From: Pseudomonas sp. GM74
Lineage (GTDB): Bacteria > Pseudomonadota > Gammaproteobacteria > Pseudomonadales > Pseudomonadaceae
DNA length: 64,000 bases
Assembly: GCF_000282455.1 (NCBI RefSeq)
Contig: NZ_AKJG01000051.1
Coordinates: 1-64,000 of the forward strand
Direction: 5' to 3'
A model generated the notes under the pieces. It had not been told where the DNA came from and made no database searches. It worked only from the letters and a program-made list of their open reading frames with translations. The stretch's first letter is position 1, and every line of letters begins with the position of its first letter. The position numbers were made by a program, and so were the translations under genes. This document shows, piece by piece, positions 56,083 to 64,000 of the stretch.

Positions 56083-57157
56083 GTTCGCCTGGCCGTGGAT
56101 ATTCGCCCTGTTGCCGCTGCCGTGGCTGATGCGCATCGTATTGCCGGTGGCCGACAGTGGCGAACCGGCGCTCAAGGTCAGCTTCCTCAGCGACCTGGAA
56201 GGCCTCGCCGGGCGTCGCGCCCGGGCCAACCTGCCGGCATGGCGCCAGCAAGCCCCCTTCATCGTGCTGTGGCTGTTGCTGCTGGTCGCGGCGGCGCGCC
56301 CGCAGTGGCTCGGCGAACCCTTGCCGATAGCCGCCAGTGGCCGTGACTTGCTGGTAGCCGTGGACGTTTCCGGTTCCATGGACTTCCCTGACATGCAGTG
56401 GCAGAACGAAGAAGTGAGCCGACTGGCGTTGGTCCAGCACCTGCTCGGCGATTTCCTCGAAAGCCGCGAAGGTGACCGGGTCGGCCTGATCCTGTTCGGT
56501 AGCCAGGCCTACCTGCAAGCCCCGCTGACCTTCGACCGCCACACCGTACGCGTCTGGCTCGACGAAGCACGCATCGGCATTGCCGGCAAAAACACCGCCA
56601 TCGGCGATGCCATCGGCCTTGCCCTCAAACGCCTGCGCTCGCGCCCGGCAACAAGCCGCGTGCTGATCCTGGTCACCGACGGCGCCAACAATGGCGGTGA
56701 AATCGACCCGCTTACCGCAGCGCGGCTGGCGGCCAAGGAAGGGGTGAAAATCTACCCGATCGGCATCGGTGCCGATCCGGAGCAAAGTGGCACGGTCGGC
56801 TTTCTCGGCGTCAATCCGAGCCTGGACCTCGACGAGCCGTCTCTCAAAGCCATCGCCGAAGCCACCGGCGGCCAGTATTTCCGCGCCCACGATGGCAAGG
56901 AACTGCAATCGATCAAGGACACCCTCGATCAACTGGAACCCGTGGCCCAGCAACCGACCCAGGCCCGCCCGGCCCAAGCCTTGTATCACTGGCCACTGGC
57001 CCTGGCGCTGTGGTTGAGCATGTTGCTGCTGGTCCCCGTACTCTGGCCGGACAACCCCTTGCAACGCCTGGTTACCAAGGATCTGTTTTTGCAAACGCAA
57101 TTGCTGCCCGACTGGCGCCAACGGCTCAAACGCCTGCGCCTGCGGAGGCGCCGATGA
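56075..57157 (+). CDS. vWA domain membrane protein BatA-like (cluster 2)
   Basis: A 360-aa vWA protein. MIDAS D97-V-S99-G-S101 and LVTDGANNGG are intact. Membrane helices lie near residues 5-22 and 60-76, and at the C-terminus (WPLALALWLSMLLLVPVLW). The C-terminus is Arg-rich. ATGA overlap with the next gene. Confidence 0.9.
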   Translation: MFEFAWPWIFALLPLPWLMRIVLPVADSGEPALKVSFLSDLEGLAGRRARANLPAWRQQAPFIVLWLLLLVAAARPQWLGEPLPIAASGRDLLVAVDVSGSMDFPDMQWQNEEVSRLALVQHLLGDFLESREGDRVGLILFGSQAYLQAPLTFDRHTVRVWLDEARIGIAGKNTAIGDAIGLALKRLRSRPATSRVLILVTDGANNGGEIDPLTAARLAAKEGVKIYPIGIGADPEQSGTVGFLGVNPSLDLDEPSLKAIAEATGGQYFRAHDGKELQSIKDTLDQLEPVAQQPTQARPAQALYHWPLALALWLSMLLLVPVLWPDNPLQRLVTKDLFLQTQLLPDWRQRLKRLRLRRRR

Positions 57158-58893
57158 GTGCGCTGTGGCCTTACTGGTTCCGCCCCTGGTGGCTGTTGTT
57201 GCTGCCGGTGCTTGGCTGGCTGCTCTGGCAACTCTGGCACCGCAAGAAGCGCGCCGGGCGCTGGCAGATGATCCTGCCACCGGCCTTTCACGCGGCACTG
57301 CTCAGCGGTGGCAGTGGTCGCGACAGTAAATTGCCCTGGATCGCCCTCGGTCTGGCATGGCTGTTGACCGTGCTCGCCCTGTTGGGTCCGAGCTGGCAGC
57401 GCGTCGAGCAGACCAGTCAAAAGCCCGCCGATCCGCTGGTGGTGATTCTCGAGCTGACCCCGGAAATGCTCGCCACCGACGTCACGCCCAACCGACTGGA
57501 ACAGGCACGACGCAAGCTGCTTGACCTGCTGCAGATTCGCAGCGACGCGCAAACCGCCATCGTTGTTTACGCCGGCAGTGCCCACACGCTGGTACCGCTG
57601 TCAGATGACCTTTCCACCAGCCGCAATCTGTTGGATGCACTGAAACCGTCGTTGATGCCAGAGGCCGGTCATCGCGCCGATCTGGCGGTGCTCAAGGCCC
57701 TGGCGCTGCTCGATCAGGCTGCTTTGGGCGACGGCCGGATCCTGCTGATCGGTTCGTCCCTGACCGACCAGGAGCGGCTGGGCATCCGTCGTGCGCTGAT
57801 CGGCAAATCGACTCAATTGCTGATGCTCGGCATCGGCACCGCCGAAGGCTCGCCCATCACCCAAGAGGACGGCAGCTTCCTCAAGGATGAACAAGGCGCA
57901 ATCCTCGTGCCGCGCCTCGACGAGCCCGGTTTGAAAAATTTTGCCAACGACCTGGATGGCCGCTATCGCCAGGCGCGCCTGGACGATAGCGACCTGCACG
58001 CCCTTGGCTTGCTCGACGGTCCACGCCACTTGCGCAACGACGGTCAGACCTTGCGCCTGGACACCTGGGCCGATCAGGGTTACTGGCTGCTGCTGCCGCT
58101 GTTGCTGCTCGCGGCCTGTGCCGGACGTCGCGGTTGGCTGCTGTGCCTGCCGCTGCTATTGGTGCTGCCTCAACCGAGCTACGCCTTTGACCTCGCGGAC
58201 CTTTGGCTTCGTCCTGATCAACAAGGTTTGCACCTGCTCAAGCAGAAGCGCCCGGCGGAGGCCTCCCGACGCTTCGAAAACCATCAGTGGCAAGGCGTGG
58301 CACTCTATGAGGCCGGCGACTACGCAGGTGCCGCCGAGCGGTTTGCCGAAGGCGACGATGCCCACGCCCACTACAATCGAGGCAATGCCCTGGCCAAACG
58401 CGGGGAGCTTGAGGCGGCCCTGGACGCTTACGAGCAGGCTCTGGAACGTCAACCGGATTTGCGTCCGGCACTGACCAACAAAGCGCTGGTCGAACGTCTG
58501 CTCAAGGAGAAAAACACACCACCCGCTCCTGAGCCAGACGAAGCCAGCAATACCCGGCCCGAAGCCGAATCCCGGGAGCCACCGCCCGGTGCCGCCGCCC
58601 AGCCCTCGAGCAGCGGAGAACCGAAAACCGAGGGGCAACCGACCCGCCCGGGTGAGGAGCAACCAGCCACCAGACCGCCGAAACCGGGGACCAACGAGGT
58701 ACCGGGCAGCGAACTGGGTGACGAACAACACACCACACCGCCCTTGCGCCCGGCCACCGACAGCATCGAAGGTGAACAGCGCCAGGCACTGGAGCAATGG
58801 CTGCGACAGATCCCGGATGACCCCGGAGAGCTGCTCAGGCGCAAATTCTGGTACGAACAGCAACAACATCAGGATCAGGAAGAAACTCGATGA
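57154..58893 (+). CDS. vWA-TPR protein BatB/BatC-like with degenerate MIDAS (cluster 2)
   Basis: A 579-aa fusion of vWA and TPR domains. Where cluster 1 has DLSPSM, this copy has E100-L-T-P-E-M, and LLIGSSLTDQ replaces the LLITDG loop, so the metal site looks lost. Membrane helices lie near 11-28, 62-78 and about 305-345. TPRs (AHYNRGNALAKRGELEAALD) follow, then a Pro/Glu/Thr-rich linker of about 90 residues (KNTPPAPEPDEASNTRPEAE). It overlaps BatA and batD by ATGA. Confidence 0.9.
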   Translation: MSALWPYWFRPWWLLLLPVLGWLLWQLWHRKKRAGRWQMILPPAFHAALLSGGSGRDSKLPWIALGLAWLLTVLALLGPSWQRVEQTSQKPADPLVVILELTPEMLATDVTPNRLEQARRKLLDLLQIRSDAQTAIVVYAGSAHTLVPLSDDLSTSRNLLDALKPSLMPEAGHRADLAVLKALALLDQAALGDGRILLIGSSLTDQERLGIRRALIGKSTQLLMLGIGTAEGSPITQEDGSFLKDEQGAILVPRLDEPGLKNFANDLDGRYRQARLDDSDLHALGLLDGPRHLRNDGQTLRLDTWADQGYWLLLPLLLLAACAGRRGWLLCLPLLLVLPQPSYAFDLADLWLRPDQQGLHLLKQKRPAEASRRFENHQWQGVALYEAGDYAGAAERFAEGDDAHAHYNRGNALAKRGELEAALDAYEQALERQPDLRPALTNKALVERLLKEKNTPPAPEPDEASNTRPEAESREPPPGAAAQPSSSGEPKTEGQPTRPGEEQPATRPPKPGTNEVPGSELGDEQHTTPPLRPATDSIEGEQRQALEQWLRQIPDDPGELLRRKFWYEQQQHQDQEETR

Positions 58894-60539
58894 CCCGCTT
58901 CACCGTTTTATTGCTCGCGCTGCTGCATGGCCTGTTGTTCTGCATGGTTCAGGCACACGCAGCAGAACTGGTCGCCAGTGTTGATCGCAGTCGCCTGAGC
59001 TCGGGCGAGACGGTCGAACTGACCCTGGAATCCAGCGATGTCACTCAATTCGGCAAACCCGATCTGACAGCGCTGGAGCCGTTGTTCGAAGTGCGCGGCA
59101 CACGCCAGGTCAACCAGTTGAACACCCTGAGTGGTGAAAACCAGGCCACCACCCGCTGGATCGTCACCCTTCTGCCCCGGCAAAACGGCAGCGTGGTGAT
59201 TCCGTCACTGCAACTGGGCGAACTGCAGAGCCAGCCGATCACCCTGCAGGTGGTCGAGAGCGAAACACCGGACAACCCGAACAACCGGGCCCCGGTATTC
59301 ATTGATGCCAGCCTCGATCAAACCAGCGTGTACGTGCAGGCCCAGGCGGTCCTGACCCTGCGCATCTACCATTCGGTGTCGCTGTACGACGACAGCAGCC
59401 TGCCACCCTTGCAGATACCTGACGCACGCATCGAACAATTGGGCGACTCACGCACCTACGAAAAGGACATCGACGGCCAGCGCCACGGCGTGATCGAAAT
59501 GCGTTATGCGATCTACCCGCAACACAGCGGCGAACTGATCATTCCGGCGCAGGTCTTCAACGCCGCGCTGGTCGACCCACAGCCGGTGCAGGACACCGCC
59601 CAGGGACCGAAAGCCGGCAAGCTGATGCCCGTCACCTCGGCCGAACTGCTGTTGACGGTCAAGGCCAAACCCATCACCTGGCCGGCCGATGCCCCCTGGC
59701 TGCCTGCGCGCAGCCTGACCCTGAGCGAAAGCTGGAACCCGGAGCCGGATCACACACAGGTCGCTGATTCGCTGACCCGCAGCCTGACAGTGACGGCCGA
59801 AGGCTTGTCCAGCACCCAACTGCCACCGCTGCCAGGCACCGATGTCGGCGGCCTGCGCCGCTACCCGGATCAACCGGTGCTCGGCAACCAAATCAGCGAA
59901 CGCGGCCTGGTCGGCAGCCGTGAAGACCGCGAGGCCCTGGTACCGACACGGACCGGCGCCATCGAACTGCCCACTGTCGACGTGGTCTGGTGGAACACCT
60001 TCGAAGACCATCTGGAACACAGCAGCCTGCCGGCTCGCACACTACACGTGGCGGCCAATCCGAGCCTGATGGTCGACACACCGGCCGGTGCCTTACCGAT
60101 CGACGCTGGCGCCGACAGCGAAGCACTCTGGCGCTGGAAGCTCAGCACCTTGATCCTGGCCTGCACCACCCTGCTCGGCTTCGGCCTCTGGTGGCGCGGC
60201 CGCTGGCAACCGGCGGTGGCACGCGTCGCGCAAACCGGCCCGAGCCCCCGCACCGTGCTCGACGACCTCAAGCGCGCCTGCCAGGCCAACGATTCCCACG
60301 CCACCCGCCAGGCCCTCGACGCCTGGGCCCGCCAACAGCCGGAAACCCTGGCCGACATGGCCGCCCGCTTCGTGCCACTGTCCGACGCCCTCGACGGCCT
60401 GAACGGCGCGCTGTACAGCGAAACCGGCCAGTACTGGCAAGGTGACGAGTTGTGGCGGGCGATCAAGGCGATTCCGATGGCCGAACGGGTGCAGGATCCG
60501 GTCGGTGACAGTGGGTTGCCGCCGCTTTACCCGAAATAA
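58890..60539 (+). CDS. BatD-like (oxygen tolerance) protein (cluster 2)
   Basis: A 549-aa protein with a signal peptide (FTVLLLALLHGLLFCMVQAHAAE), Ig-like repeats typical of BatD (VDRSRLSSGETVELTLESSD) and a C-terminal membrane helix (LSTLILACTTLLGFGLWWRG). ATGA overlap with the vWA-TPR gene; last gene of cluster 2. Its N-terminus is uninterrupted, in contrast to cluster 1. Confidence 0.9.
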   Translation: MTRFTVLLLALLHGLLFCMVQAHAAELVASVDRSRLSSGETVELTLESSDVTQFGKPDLTALEPLFEVRGTRQVNQLNTLSGENQATTRWIVTLLPRQNGSVVIPSLQLGELQSQPITLQVVESETPDNPNNRAPVFIDASLDQTSVYVQAQAVLTLRIYHSVSLYDDSSLPPLQIPDARIEQLGDSRTYEKDIDGQRHGVIEMRYAIYPQHSGELIIPAQVFNAALVDPQPVQDTAQGPKAGKLMPVTSAELLLTVKAKPITWPADAPWLPARSLTLSESWNPEPDHTQVADSLTRSLTVTAEGLSSTQLPPLPGTDVGGLRRYPDQPVLGNQISERGLVGSREDREALVPTRTGAIELPTVDVVWWNTFEDHLEHSSLPARTLHVAANPSLMVDTPAGALPIDAGADSEALWRWKLSTLILACTTLLGFGLWWRGRWQPAVARVAQTGPSPRTVLDDLKRACQANDSHATRQALDAWARQQPETLADMAARFVPLSDALDGLNGALYSETGQYWQGDELWRAIKAIPMAERVQDPVGDSGLPPLYPK

Positions 60540-60564
60540 CTCACCCTTGAGACAAAGAGCACAA

Positions 60565-60656
60565 CCTGTGGGAGCGAGCTTGCTCGCGAATGCGGTGTGT
60601 CAGACACATCATTGTTGAATGGGCCAACGCTTTCGCGAGCAAGCTCGCTCCCACAG
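60565..60656. repeat. REPIN
   Basis: CCTGTGGGAGCGAGCTTGCT (continuing CGCGAA) paired with TTTCGCGAGCAAGCTCGCTC ending CCCACAG, between batD and sbcD. Confidence 0.9.
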
Positions 60657-60797
60657 TTAATCGGGTATTGCCTTAAGATCGGGGCTGCCACAGGTTGAGT
60701 GCCTGACCACCTCGGGAGCGTTTGCCAGTAAACTCTCTCCCCTTTCGCCGCCTTCATTGTTCACGCGGCCATTACCTATTTAGTAGCGGAGTCCGCC

Positions 60798-62042
60798 TTG
60801 CGCTTGTTTCACACCTCCGACTGGCACCTGGGGCAAAACCTTCACGGCCAGGATCGCGATTTCGAACATGGCTGTTTTCTTGACTGGCTGTTACGCCAGC
60901 TGAAGCTGGATCAGCCGGATGTGCTGTTGATCGCCGGCGATATCTTCGACACGGTCAATCCGCCGGTCAAAGCCCAGGAGCGGCTCTACGACTTCATCGT
61001 CAGCGCCCACGAGCAGCAGCCGTCGCTGACCATCGTGATGATTGCCGGCAACCATGATTCCGGCTCGCGGATCGAACTGCCCGCGCCATTGATGCGCCGC
61101 TTGCGCACCCACGCGCTCGGCCGTGTGCTGTGGCTCGACGACGGTCAACTGGACGCCGAACGCCTACTGTTGCCCTTGCCGGATGCCAGCGGTGAAGTCA
61201 CCGCCTGGTGCCTGGCGCTGCCGTTCCTGCGCCCGGCGGAAGTCACCGGCGCGCATTTGGGTGACAACTACCTGCGCGGGATCGGTCAGGTGCACGAGTG
61301 GCTGATTGAGGCGGCCAACGCCAAGCGCCAGCCGGGCCAGGCCCTGATCGCCATCAGCCACGCGCACATGGCCGGCGGTTCGGTGTCGGAAGACTCCGAG
61401 CGCAGCCTGATCATCGGCAACGCCGAAGCCCTGCCCGCCAGCCTGTTCGGGCCGAGCATCAGCTACGTGGCCCTCGGTCACTTGCACAAGCCGCAGAAGG
61501 TCAACGGCGAGGAACGCATCCGCTATAGCGGCTCGCCGATTCCGCTGTCGTTCTCCGAGATCAGCTATCAGCACCAGATTCTCGACATCAAGCTCGACGG
61601 CGAAACCCTGCTCAGCGTCGAGCCGAAACTGATCCCCCGTGCGGTCAACCTGCAACGCATCGGCCCGGCGCCATTGAGCGAGATCCTGCTGCAACTGGCG
61701 GACCTGCCGAACATCGACCTGTTGGCCGAGATCCAGCGCCAGCCGTGGCTGGAGGTGCGGGTGCGCCTCGATGAGCCGCAGCCCGACCTGCGCAATCAAG
61801 TGGAAACCGCCCTGCAAGGCAAGGCCGTGCGCCTGGTGCGCATCGCCGCCGAGTACGCCGGCACCGGCGGTCGTGACGGTGCCGACGAAGGCAGCACCCT
61901 GATCGAACTGGACCAGCTCACGCCTCAGGAACTGTTCAGCCGCGCCTGGCAGGACAACTACGGCAGCGAGGTCGACGCGCAGACCCTCAAGGACTTTGCC
62001 GAGCTGTTGCAGGACGTGCAGATGGAGAGCGAACAACCATGA
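60798..62042 (+). CDS. sbcD: Exonuclease SbcCD subunit D
   Basis: A 414-aa Mre11-type nuclease subunit. The metal-binding phosphodiesterase motifs are complete: TSDWHLGQ, IAGDIFD, AGNHDSG, ISHAHMAG and GHLHKP. The start is TTG 60798, preceded by GGAG at 8 nt. SbcCD cleaves DNA hairpins and ends at stalled forks, relevant in a genome rich in palindromic REPs. ATGA overlap with sbcC. Confidence 0.95.
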   Translation: MRLFHTSDWHLGQNLHGQDRDFEHGCFLDWLLRQLKLDQPDVLLIAGDIFDTVNPPVKAQERLYDFIVSAHEQQPSLTIVMIAGNHDSGSRIELPAPLMRRLRTHALGRVLWLDDGQLDAERLLLPLPDASGEVTAWCLALPFLRPAEVTGAHLGDNYLRGIGQVHEWLIEAANAKRQPGQALIAISHAHMAGGSVSEDSERSLIIGNAEALPASLFGPSISYVALGHLHKPQKVNGEERIRYSGSPIPLSFSEISYQHQILDIKLDGETLLSVEPKLIPRAVNLQRIGPAPLSEILLQLADLPNIDLLAEIQRQPWLEVRVRLDEPQPDLRNQVETALQGKAVRLVRIAAEYAGTGGRDGADEGSTLIELDQLTPQELFSRAWQDNYGSEVDAQTLKDFAELLQDVQMESEQP

Positions 62043-64000
62043 AAATCCTCGCGATCCGCCTGAAAAACCTCGCCTCCCTGGCCGGGCCGTTTGAAGTCGA
62101 CTTCACCGCCGAACCCCTGGCCAGTGCCGGACTATTCGCCATCACCGGCCCCACCGGCGCCGGCAAAAGCACCTTGCTCGATGCCCTGTGCCTGGCGCTG
62201 TTTGGCGCCGTACCACGGCTGAACAACACCGGCCGCGACGCCAAGGTACCGGACGCCGACGGCGAAATCGGCACCGGCGACCCGCGAACCCTGCTGCGTC
62301 GCGGCACCGGTGAAGGCTATGCGGAAGTGGATTTCGTGGGAGTCGACGGCCGCCGTTACCGCGCCCGCTGGGAAGCCAATCGCGCTCGGGACAAGGCCGG
62401 TGGCAAACTGCAAGCCAGCCGCCAGAGCCTGCGCGACATCGATCAGGATCAATTGCTGGCCAGCCAGAAAGGCGAATACAAGACTCAGCTCGAAGCCGCG
62501 CTGGGGCTGAATTTCGAACAGTTCACCCGCGCGGTGATGTTGGCGCAAAGCGAATTCAGCGCATTCCTCAAGGCCGATGACAACGACCGCAGCGAACTGC
62601 TGGAAAAACTCACCGACACGGCGCTCTACACTCGCCTCGGTCGTCGGGCCTTCGACAAGACCAAAGAAGCCCGCGAAGCGCACAAGCTGCTGCAGGATCA
62701 GGCCAGCGGTGTGACGCCACTGTCGCCCGAAGCCCGCGCGGAACTGGATGAGCGCTTCAACCAGGCGCAGCAGCAACTCAAGACCCGACAGGCGCAGCTC
62801 AAAGAGCTTGAACTGCAGGACACCTGGCTCAAGAACCTGCGTCGACTGCAGGACGAGCATCTGGCCGCCAGCGAACAACTGCAATCGGCGCAGACCCACT
62901 GGGAAGCCCTGACCAGTGAGCGCTTGAGGCTCACCCGCCTCGAACAACTGGCCCCGCAACGGCACCAGTTTGCCCGTAAAACCGAGGTCGACGCGCTGCT
63001 GACACCCTTGGCGGCGCAAATTGCCTTGCACACGCAGGAGCATGGCGAACTCGGCGAGCGTCAGACGCAGCTTGAGCAACAGCTCAGCGCCGCCCGGATC
63101 GCCTTGAGCGAAACCCGACAACGGCAAACCGACAGCGCGCCGTCGCTCCGTCAGGCCTTCGAAGCGCAAAGCACCCTCGCCCGCCTGGCCAAGGACACCG
63201 CCCTCAGCGCCGAAGCCAGGCAACAGGCGCAACAGGCCTGCACCCAGGGCCAGGGCACGATTCAGACCTTGCTCGATCAGCAAGCCCGTGGCGCCGCGGA
63301 CTTGCAGCGCATCGCCACCGGGCTGGAGCAAAGCACCCATCTGGCACCGTTGAGCGATGCCTGGAATGCCTACCGTGATCGCCTGCAACAGTTGATGTTG
63401 ATCGGCAGCCGGTTGAATCAGGGTCAGGCCGAACTGGCCAGCCTCGAACAAAACGCCGCGAGCACCGAACAAGCGCTTACCGCGCAGAAGCAACAACTGG
63501 AGGTGCTGTTCAAGGAGGCCGGCGCCGAACCGGATGCCGTCGCCGAGCAGATCGGTATCCTGGGCAGTCTGTTGCAGGACAACCGCAAGCAACTGCGCGC
63601 CGTCGAAGACCTTGCGCGCCTGTGGGCCAGCCAGCAGGACCTGGACAAACGCGGTGCCGAGTTGCAACAGCGCCAGCTCAGCGCGCAACAGGAACGTGAG
63701 CGCCTGACCCAGGACGGGGTCAAGGCCAAGGCTGATCTGAGCGTTGCCGAACAGACCCTCAACGTCACGCGCGAACTGCTGGAGCGCCAGCGTCTGGCGC
63801 GCAGTGCCAGTGTCGAAGAGCTGCGCGCGCAGTTGCAGGACGATCAGCCATGCCCGGTCTGCGGCAGCAACGAGCATCCCTATCATCAGCCCGAAGCCCT
63901 GCTGCAAAGCCTCGGTCGTTTTGATGAAAGCGAACAGGCCAACGCGCAGAAGGCCGTTGACCTGCTCAAGGAAGAACTCACTGACCTGCGTGCCGAAGTC
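62039..64000 (+). CDS. sbcC: Exonuclease SbcCD subunit C, 5' part (cut by window end)
   Basis: The first 654 codons of the Rad50-like ATPase. Walker A GPTGAGKST is at residues 37-45. Long coiled coil (repeated Glu/Gln/Leu/Arg-rich sequence) runs from about 220, reaching the zinc-hook CPVCGS at residue 605. The reading frame is open to the window edge; the C-terminal half with Walker B lies beyond it. Confidence 0.95.
   Translation, partial: MKILAIRLKNLASLAGPFEVDFTAEPLASAGLFAITGPTGAGKSTLLDALCLALFGAVPRLNNTGRDAKVPDADGEIGTGDPRTLLRRGTGEGYAEVDFVGVDGRRYRARWEANRARDKAGGKLQASRQSLRDIDQDQLLASQKGEYKTQLEAALGLNFEQFTRAVMLAQSEFSAFLKADDNDRSELLEKLTDTALYTRLGRRAFDKTKEAREAHKLLQDQASGVTPLSPEARAELDERFNQAQQQLKTRQAQLKELELQDTWLKNLRRLQDEHLAASEQLQSAQTHWEALTSERLRLTRLEQLAPQRHQFARKTEVDALLTPLAAQIALHTQEHGELGERQTQLEQQLSAARIALSETRQRQTDSAPSLRQAFEAQSTLARLAKDTALSAEARQQAQQACTQGQGTIQTLLDQQARGAADLQRIATGLEQSTHLAPLSDAWNAYRDRLQQLMLIGSRLNQGQAELASLEQNAASTEQALTAQKQQLEVLFKEAGAEPDAVAEQIGILGSLLQDNRKQLRAVEDLARLWASQQDLDKRGAELQQRQLSAQQERERLTQDGVKAKADLSVAEQTLNVTRELLERQRLARSASVEELRAQLQDDQPCPVCGSNEHPYHQPEALLQSLGRFDESEQANAQKAVDLLKEELTDLRAEV

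Noticed and set aside
4334..60656. Recurring palindromes considered as CRISPR repeats
   Set aside because: They are inverted pairs scattered singly between genes, with no regular spacer array and no cas genes; they are REP/REPIN elements.

Overview
The window is chromosomal DNA from a Pseudomonas, most likely of the P. fluorescens group. The evidence is uniformly high-GC coding sequence, dense REP/REPIN palindromes of the GCGGGCAAGCCCGCTCCCACA type, and orthologues of many P. aeruginosa genes (mucR, muxABC-opmB, gdhB, tpx, PA3070-3075-like MoxR cluster, PA4129-4134-like cyanide/respiration genes). No rRNA, tRNA, CRISPR array, prophage or insertion sequence was seen.

Layout. 1-2.5 kb: glgE (maltosyltransferase, minus strand) and a tiny proline-rich ORF. 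2.8-5.9 kb: ccoG-like Fe-S protein and a MocR regulator (MpaR-like). 6-9 kb: an SDR oxidoreductase and the MHYT-GGDEF-EAL protein MucR. 9.3-18.4 kb: the RND efflux operon muxA-muxB-muxC-opmB. 18.5-20.3 kb: tpx, an SRPBCC protein and a YciI-like protein. 20.6-36.5 kb: an apparently co-directional accessory cluster made of a chimeric gene remnant, an SphA-like outer-membrane protein, a complete MoxR-DUF58-DUF4381-vWA-vWA/TPR-BatD operon, a periplasmic HAD phosphatase, a type I sulfatase, a membrane-fused spermidine-synthase-like protein and an octaheme cytochrome c/TPR protein. 36.7-41 kb: DUF934 + nitrite/sulfite reductase, divergent from an orphan ccoN-ccoQ pair. 41-47.4 kb: small metabolic and regulatory genes, including a MocR/AhpD-like/ABM/cupin group. 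47.6-52.5 kb: the giant NAD-glutamate dehydrogenase gdhB. 53-60.5 kb: an Imm10-like small protein and a second, paralogous MoxR-to-BatD operon. 60.8-64 kb: sbcD and the 5' part of sbcC.

Main points of interest. (i) A 40-nt sequence with fixed spacing (17 columns invariant) lies upstream of ccoG, upstream of ccoN and, on the opposite strand, upstream of the nitrite/sulfite reductase gene. I read it as the operator of the MocR/MpaR-like regulator. It ties together two half-loci that lie about 31 kb apart here but are one cluster (PA4129-4134) in P. aeruginosa. (ii) The first MoxR/Bat operon appears dedicated to an unusual set (sulfatase, HAD phosphatase, SpeE-like membrane protein, octaheme cytochrome), a candidate undescribed periplasmic redox/sulfatase system. 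(iii) Two REPINs are inserted in frame inside genes of that same operon (DUF4381 protein and the signal-peptide region of BatD). (iv) The gene at 20.6 kb is a fusion of the N-terminus of one family with the C-terminus of another. (v) The vWA/TPR protein of the second operon has lost its MIDAS metal-binding motif.

All functional names come from motif and family recognition by eye; no database search was run.
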